DNA from: Pseudomonas sp. RIT-PI-AD
GTDB taxonomy: Bacteria; Pseudomonadota; Gammaproteobacteria; Pseudomonadales; Pseudomonadaceae
DNA length: 64,000 nucleotides
Direction of reading: 5' to 3'
NCBI RefSeq assembly: GCF_025642785.1
Contig: NZ_JANZKU010000007.1
Span: 124,001-188,000, forward strand
The translations under genes and the position numbers were made by a program. This document shows positions 49,178 to 57,988 of the stretch, piece after piece. The notes beneath the pieces are model-generated. The model was not told where the DNA came from. It ran no database searches and was given only the letters and a program-made list of their open reading frames with translations. The stretch's first letter is position 1. Each line of letters begins with the position of its first letter.

Positions 49178-49642
49178 TCAGCGGACGTCGAAATGCTGCT
49201 CGGCGAGCAAGCGATCGCCCTGGAACACCAGGAAACGCCACTCCCCCTTGACCATTTCGTAGGGTTCGGTGAACTCGAACGCCATCACGTCGCTCGGCGC
49301 CTCCACCACCAAGGCCTGGGTGACCTCGAACTTGTCGTGGCGCTGACCATCCGCGCCGATCACCCCTGGCGTCAGGTACAGCAGGGTCAAGGGAGTGTCC
49401 CCGGTCCGCTTGCCGACTAGCCGGTAGCGCATGCCGAACTTGGTGCCGAGGGTGGCAGGAATGCTCCGGGTCGGCTCGATCGGTTGGTTCTCCCGGGTCA
49501 GCACCCGCTCGCCGGGCTGGAAATGCGTGTACTGACTGACGAAGACACCGACCTCCGGCGCTCCCTCGATGCTCACCTCCGCCAGACACAGGCTGGAGGC
49601 CAGCCCACAGGCCAGGAACAGGCTCCAACGGGAAAGACTCAT
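49178..49642 (-). CDS. DUF3859 secreted protein
   Basis: The 154-residue protein has a signal peptide (MSLSRWSLFLACGLASSLCLA) and a single domain of DUF3859 type: GTKFGMRYRLVG, VTHPGV-like LYLTPGVIGADGQ, FTEPYEMVKGEWRFLVFQGDRLLAEQHFDV. Probably a periplasmic beta-sandwich protein. Function unknown. Convergent with fabB. Confidence 0.82.
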   Translation of the reverse strand: MSLSRWSLFLACGLASSLCLAEVSIEGAPEVGVFVSQYTHFQPGERVLTRENQPIEPTRSIPATLGTKFGMRYRLVGKRTGDTPLTLLYLTPGVIGADGQRHDKFEVTQALVVEAPSDVMAFEFTEPYEMVKGEWRFLVFQGDRLLAEQHFDVR

Positions 49643-49701
49643 CGCGCACTCCTCGGCTAAAAGCGCGAGGCTAGGCAACCCGGATGACCGCCTGATGACA
49701 A

Positions 49702-50715
49702 TCAGGGCGCCTTCTGCACCTTCTTCGGCAACACGTCGAGGAAGTTGTCCCGCGCCACTCGCCGCGCGACCTTTTCCGGCAGCGCATCGAGGAAGGGGTC
49801 GAAGCCCCGCATCAGCTCGCCCAGGCTGTCGAAACGGCCGACCACGTCCGAACCGAGCATGAAGCGTTCGGGATAACGCGCCACCAACGCCAGCCACTGC
49901 GGATCGGGACGACCCCTTTCATCCAGCAGGTAGGGGTCGAGCACCGACCAGGAGAGGTCGACATAGAGGTTCGGATAATCGCCGAGCAGGCGTTCCAGGG
50001 TCGGCAGGAGAAAATCCAGGCGCTCCTGGTGGCGGTGGAGCTCCATGCTGCTGCCCGCGTGGGCCCAGATGAAGCGCACATGGGGATGATTGCGCAGCGG
50101 CTCCTCGATCTCCTCCAGATACAGCGGGTTCTTTTCCCGTTTCGAGGTGATGTTCGAGTGCAGCATCACCGGCAGGTCGAATTCGGCGGCCAAGTGATAG
50201 ACCCGCATCATCGCCTCGTTATTGGCGCGCGGGGTGTCACCATGGATCAGCGCGGTGAGGTCGTCGTGGCGGGTGAACACCTCGCCGATGCCCTGCCAGA
50301 GGCCGGGATCCAGCTCCAGCATGTTGCGGATCAGCGCGTCGGCGTTCTTGTCGCTCGGGTTGAAACCCGAGAGGAACGGATGGAAGCGCTGGCGCTGGGT
50401 CGGCGGCAACTTCTTCAACGCGGCCGCGACCAGGGTATCGGTGGCGCTGTACCAATAGGCATCGGCGTCGTCGCCGGCGTAGTACCGCGGGCGCTTAGGT
50501 TCGTCCTCGTGCCAGGTCTTCGCCACCGGTATCCCGGAAATCATCGCGTGTTCGATGCGGTTGGCATCCATGGCCTTCAGCAATCCGGCCATGCCGTCGG
50601 TTTCCTGGAAAAAATCGACGTAGTGCAGGTGCGCGTCGCTGTAGCGGTATTCGCGCGCCTCGACGCAGCAGGCAGCGAGCGCCAACAGGGCAAAACTTAA
50701 ACGGATCAAGGACAT
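49702..50715 (-). CDS. Secreted amidohydrolase-like metal-dependent hydrolase
   Basis: The 337-residue protein has a short signal peptide (MSLIRLSFALLALAACCVEA), then YSDAHLHYVDF giving the HxH-like metal motif, a barrel His in LPVMLHSNIT, IWAHAGSS and the late Asp in MLGSDVVG. It fits the amidohydrolase 2 (COG2159-like) family, which hydrolyses or decarboxylates organic acids. The ATG at 50715 is preceded by GAGGAG. Its downstream neighbour is 60 nt away on the same strand. Confidence 0.85.
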   Translation of the reverse strand: MSLIRLSFALLALAACCVEAREYRYSDAHLHYVDFFQETDGMAGLLKAMDANRIEHAMISGIPVAKTWHEDEPKRPRYYAGDDADAYWYSATDTLVAAALKKLPPTQRQRFHPFLSGFNPSDKNADALIRNMLELDPGLWQGIGEVFTRHDDLTALIHGDTPRANNEAMMRVYHLAAEFDLPVMLHSNITSKREKNPLYLEEIEEPLRNHPHVRFIWAHAGSSMELHRHQERLDFLLPTLERLLGDYPNLYVDLSWSVLDPYLLDERGRPDPQWLALVARYPERFMLGSDVVGRFDSLGELMRGFDPFLDALPEKVARRVARDNFLDVLPKKVQKAP

Positions 50716-51435
50716 ACTCCTCGGGATCAAGGCTTGGATAGACCCTGGGGGAAGAAACCGGGTTCAGTGAATGTCGTTGGCGTTCCAGGCCTATGGATCG
50801 TCGTCCATCCGATAAGTCGCCACTGGCGGCGCTCCGGATTCTGTTGGCGAAAGCAGCGCGGGCCCTGAAATCGACCGGCGAACCGCCCGGATTCGGTTGT
50901 CGCCGCGCATAGGCGGCCTCGACCGATCACCGATAACACCTCACCACACCGCCCTTCGCGTGCCGCACCCCGCGCTTCAGCAGCTTGAAGGACGCCATGG
51001 AATCCACCCCGGCGGTGCTCACGGGCTGTTTCACTGTAAGCGAAGTCCGATCCAACCCGCCCCCGCCGGTCATTCGCACGCAAGCCTCGGCCAAGGTGAT
51101 GGCCGAATGCATACCCTGCGGGAGCCACCACCGGCGATCGCCACTCGGTGCTCGCATCCGACGCGAAACGGTCTACGTACCTGGTGGATGTCGTGCCCAG
51201 CGCCGAAGACTCGCGGGCCACTCATCACTTCCTTCGCCAATGGACATCGCCGCCAGACCGGGTCGGACGCGCAGTACAGTCCTGCGCAACCTCGATCCCA
51301 ACGCCCTGAGGGCGCCGAAGGGCGACCCGGTCGCTTGTAGGGTCGGCCCCGCCTTCGCGGGCCACGAAGAAGCACTGCCGGAGCGGATAGCAGCGCAACA
51401 CTCCCAGGCAAGCCCTCGCCAAGGCGGTGACGGCC
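50716..51435. other. 720-nt region without a supported gene
   Basis: No recognisable protein family is encoded. A minus-strand frame at 50927-51157 (76 codons, ending LLKRGVRHAKGGVVRCYR) is the only one with a protein-like look and resembles small hypothetical products annotated in pseudomonads. Its reality is doubtful. GTAGGGTCGGCCCCGCCTTC near 51338 resembles REP-type sequence. Confidence 0.4.
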
Positions 51436-52818
51436 TCAGCCCTGGGTGATCTCCCGGATGCTCTGGCTGAACAGCGGGTCGCTCAGGTACGCCACGTTGA
51501 GCCGCGTCCAGGGCGCGGCGTGCTTCGGCTGCGTGGAGAAAATCGCCCCCGGGGCGAGCATGACGCCCCGCGCCAGGCACTGGCGGGTGAGCAGGTTGGC
51601 GTCGTCGATGCCTGGGAAGCGCGCCCACAGGTAGAGGCTTTGCTCCGGCCGGCAGAACACCTCCGCGCCCAGTTCGTCGAGCAGCTTCAGCCCCTCGGCG
51701 GTGGCGTGGCGGAGACGGTCCTGGAGGCGCGAGAGATGCCGCAGAAAATGCCCTTCGCCGAGGATCACCTCGACGGTGCGCTCGCTGTACTCGGCGCCGC
51801 TGTTGTGCAGCACCATCTTGATGTCGGCCAGCTCCTCGATCCGCTGCTTGCTGCCGGCGATGAAACCGACGCGCAGGGCGGCGGAAATGGATTTGGAGAA
51901 GCTGCCCACGTAGAGGGTTCGCTGCAACTGGTCCAGGGCGCTGAGCTTGATCGAGGAACTGGGCTTGAAGTCCGCCATGGCGTCGTTCTCCACCAGCAAC
52001 AGGTCGTAGGTTTCGGCAATCCGCAGCAGTTGATGGGCCTTGGCCGGCGAGAGGTCGGAGCCGGTCGGGTTGTGGCCGATGGATTGGAGAAAGAACAGCT
52101 TCGGCCTGTGCGCCCTGACCAACCGCTCCAGCACCTCCAGGTCGGGACCATCCGGCTCGCGGGGTACGCCGAGCATGTGCGCGCCCTGTAACTGGAGCTT
52201 GCCGAACAGCGGATAGTAGCCGGGGTCTTCGACCAGTACCGGGTCGCCCGGCGCTACGTAGCGCCGGATGATCAGGTCCATGCCGTGGTTGGCGCCCAGG
52301 GTGGTGACCAATTGGCGCGGCGACAGCGGAATGCTGTAGTCGGCGAGCTTCTGGATCAGTCGGGTGCGCAAACCCGGATTGCCGAAGCGCGTGCCGTAGC
52401 GGAACAACGTGGTCACGCCGGCACGCACCACCTGCCGGTGAAACTTGTCCAGGCGCATGTCCATCAGCCACTCCACCGGCGGGAAGCCCTCGCCCAGGTG
52501 GGAATGCCCGGGGTCGCGGACGAACTGCTGGCGCATCATCCAGATGGTGTCCAGCGCCCGGTTGTAGGGCTGGCTTTCCTCGTCCTCGACCGGCGTGGCG
52601 ATGTGCTTGATGACGAAAAAGCCTTGCCCGTGCCGTGCCTCCACCAAGCCTTTCGCCGCCAGGCTCTCGTACGCGGTGATCACGGTGTTTTTCGAGTGGC
52701 CGTGCAGGCGGATGTATTCGCGCAGCGAAGGCAACTTGTCGCCGGCCTTGAGGGCACCGTCGGTTATCTGCTGGGCGATGGCAGCGGCAACCTGCTGCGC
52801 GAGTGTCTGGCGAGCCAT
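51436..52818 (-). CDS. MocR/PdxR-type GntR regulator with aminotransferase-like domain
   Basis: The 460-residue regulator has an N-terminal GntR winged helix (about 5-75, LPSLREYIRLHGHSKNTVITAYESLAAKGLVEARHGQGF). A fold type I aminotransferase-like domain follows, with a PLP-site lysine in GSFSKSISAALRVGFI and QSIGHNPTGSDL. MocR proteins sense PLP-linked or small amine/acid ligands and often control adjacent catabolic genes. The gene diverges from mvaA with a 122-nt gap carrying repeated TGTAC/TACA half-sites, so it is the likely regulator of the mevalonate cluster. The start at MARQTLAQQ avoids the upstream operator region. Confidence 0.88.
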   Translation of the reverse strand: MARQTLAQQVAAAIAQQITDGALKAGDKLPSLREYIRLHGHSKNTVITAYESLAAKGLVEARHGQGFFVIKHIATPVEDEESQPYNRALDTIWMMRQQFVRDPGHSHLGEGFPPVEWLMDMRLDKFHRQVVRAGVTTLFRYGTRFGNPGLRTRLIQKLADYSIPLSPRQLVTTLGANHGMDLIIRRYVAPGDPVLVEDPGYYPLFGKLQLQGAHMLGVPREPDGPDLEVLERLVRAHRPKLFFLQSIGHNPTGSDLSPAKAHQLLRIAETYDLLLVENDAMADFKPSSSIKLSALDQLQRTLYVGSFSKSISAALRVGFIAGSKQRIEELADIKMVLHNSGAEYSERTVEVILGEGHFLRHLSRLQDRLRHATAEGLKLLDELGAEVFCRPEQSLYLWARFPGIDDANLLTRQCLARGVMLAPGAIFSTQPKHAAPWTRLNVAYLSDPLFSQSIREITQG

Positions 52819-52834
52819 ATCGAAATCCGCGATG

Positions 52835-52886
52835 GGTACATGAGGGGTAGCTGTCCGGCAAAACTGTACCTTCTTTAAAGGATACA
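52835..52886. promoter_or_regulatory. Candidate operators between MocR regulator and mvaA
   Basis: GGTACA (52835-52840), CTGTCCGG (52851-52858), CTGTACCT (52864-52871) and AAGGATACA (52878-52886) form paired half-sites. The two CTGTMC units are spaced 13 nt apart. TGTACC...GGATACA (52865-52886) is an imperfect palindrome. This fits MocR operators, which usually combine direct and inverted repeats. Assignment is inference. Confidence 0.5.
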
Positions 52887-52909
52887 GATGCGGCAATTTG
52901 TCACCAGCC

Positions 52910-52917
52910 AATAACAA
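52910..52917 (+). promoter_or_regulatory. Hfq/Crc catabolite-activity motif before mvaA
   Basis: AATAACAA fits AANAANAA and lies 24-31 nt before the mvaA ATG. Confidence 0.45.
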
Positions 52918-52940
52918 ATGACTCTTCTAAGGAGCGCCCC

Positions 52941-54227
52941 ATGCCTGTCGATTCTCGCTTGCCCAACTTCCGCAGCCTGGCGCCCGCCCAGCGTCTCGAA
53001 CACCTCCAGCAACTCCTGGGCCTGGGCGCCGAGGACGTTGCGCTGTTGCGGGACGCCGGCGCGCTGTCGCTGGAAGTGGCCGACGGGATGATCGAAAACG
53101 TCATCGGCAGGTTCGAGCTGCCCTACGCCATCGCCAGCAACTTCCGCATCAATGGCCGCGACGTGCTGATCCCGTTGGTGGTGGAAGAGCCGTCGGTCGT
53201 CGCCGCCGCCTCGTTCATGGCCAAGCTGACCCGCCCCGCCGGCGGTTTCCTGACCTCCAGCAGCGAACCGCTGATGCGCGCCCAGGTGCAGATCGTCGGG
53301 GTGAGCGACCCCTTCAACGCACGCCTGAGCCTGCTGCGCGCCAAGGACGAAATCATCGCCCTGGCCAACAGCAAGGACCAGGTACTGAACAAGCTCGGCG
53401 GCGGGTGCCGCGACGTCGAGGTGCACACCTTCGCCGACAGCCCACGCGGCCCGATGCTGGTGGCGCACCTGATCGTCGACGTGCGCGACGCCATGGGTGC
53501 CAATACGGTGAACACCATGGCCGAGACGGTCGCCCCCCTGATGGAGCGCCTCACCGGCGGCAAGGTGCGCCTGCGCATCCTTTCCAACCTGGCCGACCTG
53601 CGCCTGGCCCGCGCCCAACTGCGGATCGCCCCGGAACACCTGGACACCGCCGAGTACAGCGGCGCGCAGGTCATCGAAGGGGTGATCGACGCCTACACCT
53701 TCGCCGCCATCGACCCTTACCGCGCGGCAACCCATAACAAGGGCATCATGAACGGCATCGACCCGCTGGTGGTCGCCACCGGCAACGACTGGCGCGCGGT
53801 GGAAGCCGGCGCCCATGCCTACGCCTGCCGCAGCGGACACTACGGCTCCCTGACCACCTGGGAAAAGGACAGCGAGGGCCACCTGGTGGGCACCCTGGAA
53901 ATGCCCATGCCGCTCGGCCTGGTGGGCGGCGCCACCAAGACACACCCGCTGGCGCAACTGTCGCTGCGCATCCTGGGGGTGAAGACCGCCCAGGAACTGG
54001 CGGAAATCGCCGTGGCCGTCGGACTCGCGCAGAACCTCGGCGCCCTGCGGGCCCTGGCGACCGAAGGCATCCAGCGCGGCCACATGGCGCTGCACGCGCG
54101 CAACATCGCGCTGTCGGCGGGCGCCCGGGGCGAAGAGGTGGATTGGCTGGTCAAGCGCATGGTGGAAACCAAGGACGTGCGCGCCGACCGCGCCGAAACC
54201 CTGTTGCGCGAAAAGCGCGGGCAGTGA
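52941..54227 (+). CDS. mvaA: Degradative (class II) HMG-CoA reductase
   Basis: The 428-residue protein has the same length as MvaA of Pseudomonas mevalonii and appears highly similar throughout. Catalytic residues fall at the same positions: Glu83 (VVEEPSVVA), Lys267 (THNKGIMNG), Asp283 (GNDWRAVE) and His381 ([11 protein letters not shown]). The enzyme oxidises mevalonate with CoA and NAD to HMG-CoA, the first step of mevalonate use as carbon source. An AAGGAG site precedes the ATG by 7-8 nt. mvaB follows after 2 nt. The regulator diverges upstream. Confidence 0.97.
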   Translation: MPVDSRLPNFRSLAPAQRLEHLQQLLGLGAEDVALLRDAGALSLEVADGMIENVIGRFELPYAIASNFRINGRDVLIPLVVEEPSVVAAASFMAKLTRPAGGFLTSSSEPLMRAQVQIVGVSDPFNARLSLLRAKDEIIALANSKDQVLNKLGGGCRDVEVHTFADSPRGPMLVAHLIVDVRDAMGANTVNTMAETVAPLMERLTGGKVRLRILSNLADLRLARAQLRIAPEHLDTAEYSGAQVIEGVIDAYTFAAIDPYRAATHNKGIMNGIDPLVVATGNDWRAVEAGAHAYACRSGHYGSLTTWEKDSEGHLVGTLEMPMPLGLVGGATKTHPLAQLSLRILGVKTAQELAEIAVAVGLAQNLGALRALATEGIQRGHMALHARNIALSAGARGEEVDWLVKRMVETKDVRADRAETLLREKRGQ

Positions 54228-54229
54228 CG

Positions 54230-55138
54230 ATGGACGCCGTCAGGTTGGTGGAAGTCGGCGCGCGGGACGGTTTGCAGAACGAGCCACGCAGCCTGGCCGT
54301 CGACACCCGCGTGGAACTGGTCGAGCGGCTGGTCCGGGCGGGGCTGCGCACCCTCGAGGTGGGGGCGTTCGTCTCGCCACGCTGGGTGCCGCAGATGGCC
54401 GGCTCCGATGACGTCGTTCGCCGGCTTGGGCGACGGCCCGGCGTCACCTACACCGCGTTGGTGCCGAACCTCGCGGGGCTGGAGCGGGCGCTGGCGTCCG
54501 GCTGCCAGGAGGTGGCGGTATTCGCCGCGGCGTCGGAAGCGTTTTCCCAACGCAACATCAACTGCTCCATCGCCGAGAGCCTGGAACGTTTCCTGCCGGT
54601 GCTCGCCACGGCCCGCGAGGCCGGTGTGAAGGTGCGCGGCTACGTATCTTGCGTGCTGGGCTGCCCGTTCACCGGCGACGTGCCGGTGGCGGACGTGGTC
54701 CGCGTCACCCGCGCGCTCCACGACATGGGCTGTTATGAGGTGAGCCTGGGCGACACCCTCGGCCGCGGCACGCCGGCGCGCACCCGCGCGCTGGTCGAGG
54801 CCTGCGCCCACGAGGTGCCGGTCGCCGCCCTGGCCGGGCATTTCCACGATACCTACGGCATGGCGGTCGCCAATGTGCAGGCCGCGCTGGACGCCGGCGT
54901 GCGCGTGTTCGACAGCTCGGTCTCCGGCCTCGGCGGCTGCCCGTATTCGCCGGGCGCCACCGGCAACGTCGCGACCGAGGAGCTGGTGTACCTGTTCGAT
55001 GGACTGGGCTTGGCGACCGGGGTCGACCTGCCGTCGCTGATCGAGGCCGGGGCCTTCGTCGACGAAGCGCTCCAGCGTAGCACCGGCTCGCGGGTCGCCC
55101 GGGCCATGATCGCCAGGGCGGGCCTCGAAGCTGCCTGA
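54230..55138 (+). CDS. mvaB: HMG-CoA lyase
   Basis: The 302-residue HMGL-family TIM barrel has GARDGLQNE (catalytic Arg/Asp), GCPFTGDVPV, the metal-binding AGHFHDTYG and GLGGCPYSPGATGN with active-site Cys237, the same position as in P. mevalonii MvaB. It splits HMG-CoA to acetyl-CoA and acetoacetate. It lies 2 nt downstream of mvaA, reproducing the mvaAB operon. It also completes leucine catabolism in other contexts, but no leucine genes are adjacent here. Confidence 0.95.
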   Translation: MDAVRLVEVGARDGLQNEPRSLAVDTRVELVERLVRAGLRTLEVGAFVSPRWVPQMAGSDDVVRRLGRRPGVTYTALVPNLAGLERALASGCQEVAVFAAASEAFSQRNINCSIAESLERFLPVLATAREAGVKVRGYVSCVLGCPFTGDVPVADVVRVTRALHDMGCYEVSLGDTLGRGTPARTRALVEACAHEVPVAALAGHFHDTYGMAVANVQAALDAGVRVFDSSVSGLGGCPYSPGATGNVATEELVYLFDGLGLATGVDLPSLIEAGAFVDEALQRSTGSRVARAMIARAGLEAA

Positions 55139-55173
55139 AACCCACCGGTTGCGCGTATAAAAGCTGCGCCTAT

Positions 55174-55181
55174 AACAACAA
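55174..55181 (+). promoter_or_regulatory. Hfq/Crc motif at the first CoA-transferase start
   Basis: AACAACAA fits AANAANAA exactly and abuts the GGAG ribosome-binding site, 10 nt before the ATG at 55192. Hfq/Crc bound here would block initiation. Confidence 0.6.
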
Positions 55182-55191
55182 CGGAGAACCT

Positions 55192-56430
55192 ATGACTCCT
55201 CTCGCAGAAACACTCGCGACGCTCGGCAAGACCCTGGGGCCGCTCAAGGGCGTGACCATTCTCGACCTCACCCGCGTGGTGGCGGGCCCCTACTGCGCCA
55301 TGCTGCTGGCCGACATGGGCGCGACGGTGATCAAGATCGAGCATCCCCGGGATCCCGACCTGACCCGCGAATTCCCGCCCATGAGCCGCGACCCGGAACA
55401 ACCGCGCAGTGGTTTTTTCGCCCAGTACAACCGCAACAAGATGGCAGTGAGCCTCGACCTGAAGCAGCCCGAAGGCAAGGCGACCTTTCTCGAAATGGTG
55501 CGCAAGGCGGACATCGTCATCGAGAACTTCCGCCCCGGCGTCATGGACAAGCTCGGCCTCGGCTACGCGGTGCTGAAGCAGGTCAACCCGGCCCTGGTGT
55601 TCACCGCCATCAGCGGCTTCGGCCAGCACGGGCCCAATGCGTCGCGCCCGGCGTTCGACAGCAGTGCCCAGGCGAGCGGCGGCCTCTGGTCGATGAACGG
55701 CACGGTGGAGGAACCGATGCGCGTGGGGACCGTGCTCGGCGACCTCGCCGCCGCGCTCTATGCGGCCATCGGCACGCTGGGCGCCCTACGCGAAGCGGAA
55801 AGCAGCGGCATCGGCCAGCTGGTGGACATCTCGCAGCAGGACGCCATCGTCTCGCTGACCGAGAACGCCCTGGTCACCTACACCGAGACCGGGACGGTGG
55901 TGAAGCCCGAGGGCAATGGCCACCCCTTCGTGAAACCCTACGGACGCTACGCCTGCAAGGACGGCTTCGTGTTCTTCGGCGCCTACACCGACAAGTTCTG
56001 GCGCGAGGCCTGCATCGCCTTCGGCGACCCGGACATGGCCACCGACCCGGACGTCGACACCATGGCCAAGCGCTTCGAACAGGACACCTACCTGCGCAAG
56101 GTCAAGCCCACGGTCGAGCGCTGGTGCGCCGCCTACACCAAGGCCGAGCTGGAGGCCATGACCGGGGACCGCTTCCCCTTGTCGCCGATCAAGACCATGG
56201 ACGAGGTGGTCGCCGATCCGCATCTGCGCGAGCGCGACATGGTGGTCTCGGTGGACTACCAGGGCACCCCGTTCGAAGTCTTCGGCAACCCGGTGAAGCT
56301 TTCCGGCGGCACCCTCGAGCGAGGTGCCAGCGCACCCGGCGTGGGCCAGCACAACCAGCGGATCTACCGCGAATGGCTGGGGCTGGAGCAGGCGGAGTAC
56401 GACGAACTGGTCCGGCTGGGGGTGATCTGA
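55192..56430 (+). CDS. Family III (CaiB/BaiF) CoA-transferase
   Basis: The 412-residue protein has the N-terminal CoA-binding fold ILDLTRVVAGPYCAMLLADMGA, FFAQYNRNKMAVSLDL, FTAISGFGQ and the catalytic Asp184 in VLGDLAAALYA. Family III enzymes transfer CoA between carboxylic acids; SUGCT, a member, acts on glutarate and 3-hydroxy-3-methylglutarate. In this cluster a role activating HMG, 3-methylglutaconate or itaconate-like acids is plausible. A second homologous CoA-transferase is encoded at 60872. It is followed at 56 nt by the hydratase subunits. Confidence 0.92.
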   Translation: MTPLAETLATLGKTLGPLKGVTILDLTRVVAGPYCAMLLADMGATVIKIEHPRDPDLTREFPPMSRDPEQPRSGFFAQYNRNKMAVSLDLKQPEGKATFLEMVRKADIVIENFRPGVMDKLGLGYAVLKQVNPALVFTAISGFGQHGPNASRPAFDSSAQASGGLWSMNGTVEEPMRVGTVLGDLAAALYAAIGTLGALREAESSGIGQLVDISQQDAIVSLTENALVTYTETGTVVKPEGNGHPFVKPYGRYACKDGFVFFGAYTDKFWREACIAFGDPDMATDPDVDTMAKRFEQDTYLRKVKPTVERWCAAYTKAELEAMTGDRFPLSPIKTMDEVVADPHLRERDMVVSVDYQGTPFEVFGNPVKLSGGTLERGASAPGVGQHNQRIYREWLGLEQAEYDELVRLGVI

Positions 56431-56485
56431 TGATCTTTTCAGCCCCCCGATTCGAGGGCGTGCCCGGTCACAGGGTGGACCGCTC

Positions 56486-56941
56486 ATGAGCCTGCTCAGC
56501 CCGTCGATCAAGAGCCGGATCGGCACCTCGTTGCCGCCACTGCGCTTCGAGGTGACCCGCAGCGACCTGCGCAAGTACGCGGTCGCGACCGGCCAGCGCC
56601 AGGCCCGCTACCTCGAGGGCGACGAAGCCCCGCTGCTGTTCCTGTTCAGCGTGCTGATGCCGATACTGCCCCTGGAGCAGCTGCTGGAAGACGGGCGCCA
56701 GCCGGACAGCGCCTTGCTCCCCGAGCTGCCGCTCAAACGCATCATGGCCGGCGGCAGCGAGTACGAGGTGCACCGGCGGATTTTCGCCGGCGATGTCCTG
56801 ATGCTGCGCCAGACCCTGGCGGATATCTACGAGAAACAGGGCGCGGAAGGCCCGTTGATTTTTCTGGTGTTCGAAAACCGTTTCGAAAGCGAGACGGGCG
56901 AACCCCTGGTCACCGAACGCCTGATCCGGATCGCGAGGTAA
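56486..56941 (+). CDS. HadA-like / FAS1-type dehydratase N-terminal hotdog subunit
   Basis: The 151-residue protein matches the N-terminal hotdog half of HTD2/mesaconyl-CoA hydratase proteins: FEVTRSDLRKYAVATGQRQARYLEGDEAPLLFLF and IMAGGSEYEVHRRIFAGDVLM. This half lacks the catalytic WN.HRIHYD motif and is expected to pair with the next gene product, which has it. Stop and next start are 2 nt apart. In Mycobacterium, HadA and HadB form such a heterodimer. The substrate is probably a branched C5/C6 acyl-CoA. Confidence 0.85.
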   Translation: MSLLSPSIKSRIGTSLPPLRFEVTRSDLRKYAVATGQRQARYLEGDEAPLLFLFSVLMPILPLEQLLEDGRQPDSALLPELPLKRIMAGGSEYEVHRRIFAGDVLMLRQTLADIYEKQGAEGPLIFLVFENRFESETGEPLVTERLIRIAR

Positions 56942-56943
56942 GC

Positions 56944-57357
56944 ATGCTCGAAACCCATTTCCCGGAGGTCGGCCAACGCCTGCCGGAGCGGCATTACAGC
57001 GCGGGCACGGTGCAGTTGTTCCTCTACAACGCGGCCATCTGGAACCCCCATCGGATCCATTACGACCTGCCGTACACGCAGCAGCAGGAAGGCCACCCCG
57101 GGTTGCTGGTGGACGGCCCGCTGCAGGGCGACTGGTTGACCCAACTGGTCTACGACTGGATGGACGAGGCCGACGAGTTGCTGGCGTTCAGCTACAGCAA
57201 CCGGCGCGCGGCCTATGTCGGCGACGAGCTGGTGGCCGGCGGCGAAGTCAGCGCCGTCGAAGGCGACCGGATCACCCTGAAATTGCAGTTGCTCAACGCG
57301 CACGGCCAGGCCACCACCCTCGGCCAGGCCACGCTCAGGCGAGCCGCGCCGCGCTGA
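56944..57357 (+). CDS. MaoC-like hydratase catalytic subunit (HadB-like)
   Basis: The 137-residue hotdog subunit has the modified hydratase-2 motif AAIWNPHRIHYDLPYTQ (about 30-46), with the WNxHRIHYD form seen in HTD2, mesaconyl-CoA hydratase and itaconyl-CoA hydratase. With its partner it would hydrate an unsaturated CoA ester such as 3-methylglutaconyl-CoA, mesaconyl-CoA or itaconyl-CoA. The separation from its N-terminal half into two genes is unusual for Pseudomonas, where itaconyl-CoA hydratase is one polypeptide. Confidence 0.87.
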   Translation: MLETHFPEVGQRLPERHYSAGTVQLFLYNAAIWNPHRIHYDLPYTQQQEGHPGLLVDGPLQGDWLTQLVYDWMDEADELLAFSYSNRRAAYVGDELVAGGEVSAVEGDRITLKLQLLNAHGQATTLGQATLRRAAPR

Positions 57358-57417
57358 GGATCGCCCGCGGTCGCTCAGCCGAAAAAACGCCGTCCACCGG
57401 ATGGCGCATTCCTCGAT

Positions 57418-57425
57418 AACAACAA
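57418..57425 (+). promoter_or_regulatory. Hfq/Crc motif before the transporter genes
   Basis: AACAACAA fits AANAANAA and precedes a GGCCCGACGGGCC hairpin (57429-57441) that ends at the GGAGG ribosome-binding site of the next gene. It lies 27-34 nt before the ATG. Confidence 0.5.
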
Positions 57426-57451
57426 AAAGGCCCGACGGGCCGGAGGACACC

Positions 57452-57988
57452 ATGAATCAACCTCTCGCAAAGCCATACGGGACGCCGATCCCCGTTCCAG
57501 CGACGGCAGGCGCCCCGCTGAACCTCTACGAAGTCTGGGGCGACACGGTGGCGGGACGCGACCTGATGCTGTCCATCCTCATTGGCGGCGCCGTCAGCCT
57601 CGGGACCTTCGGCATCGCCCACGTGTCGCTGCACAACCTGGTGGACTCGGTGCAGATGGCCAAGGCCTATTCCATGCTGGTCGGCATCCTCGGCTGCCTG
57701 GCCGGCGGCGTGATCAGCGCACGGCTGTTCAAGCCCAAGCGCGAAGTGCTCGAACAGGTGGTCGACCCCGCGTTCCGCGAGCAAGTGGTGGCCGAGTTGC
57801 TGAAGGAATACGGCAGCCTGGGGCGCCTCGAAGAGGTCACCCCCCACGTGATCGACGAGCTGCACGAACTGGGTCTCTATGAACTGTTCCGCGAGGCCCA
57901 GACCCGCGAGGAAAGCGCACGCGCCGCGGAGGCCGCGGCCGAGCGCCAGGTTCCGCTCGGCGCCGGCCTGGTCGGGGGGCGTCCGTGA
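57452..57988 (+). CDS. Small membrane partner of TctA-like permease
   Basis: The 178-residue protein has two transmembrane helices (about 40-60, LMLSILIGGAVSLGTFGIAH, and 72-92, AYSMLVGILGCLAGGVISARL). A cytoplasmic C-terminal tail follows, with acidic helical segments. It overlaps the permease gene by one base (TGATG). It occupies the TctB position but has a different shape (two helices and a long tail rather than four helices). The start follows GGAGG. I do not recognise a defined family. Confidence 0.7.
   Translation: MNQPLAKPYGTPIPVPATAGAPLNLYEVWGDTVAGRDLMLSILIGGAVSLGTFGIAHVSLHNLVDSVQMAKAYSMLVGILGCLAGGVISARLFKPKREVLEQVVDPAFREQVVAELLKEYGSLGRLEEVTPHVIDELHELGLYELFREAQTREESARAAEAAAERQVPLGAGLVGGRP

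Noticed and set aside
50927-51157. 76-codon minus-strand frame as a gene
   Set aside because: No ribosome-binding site and no known family; kept only as a remark on the region.
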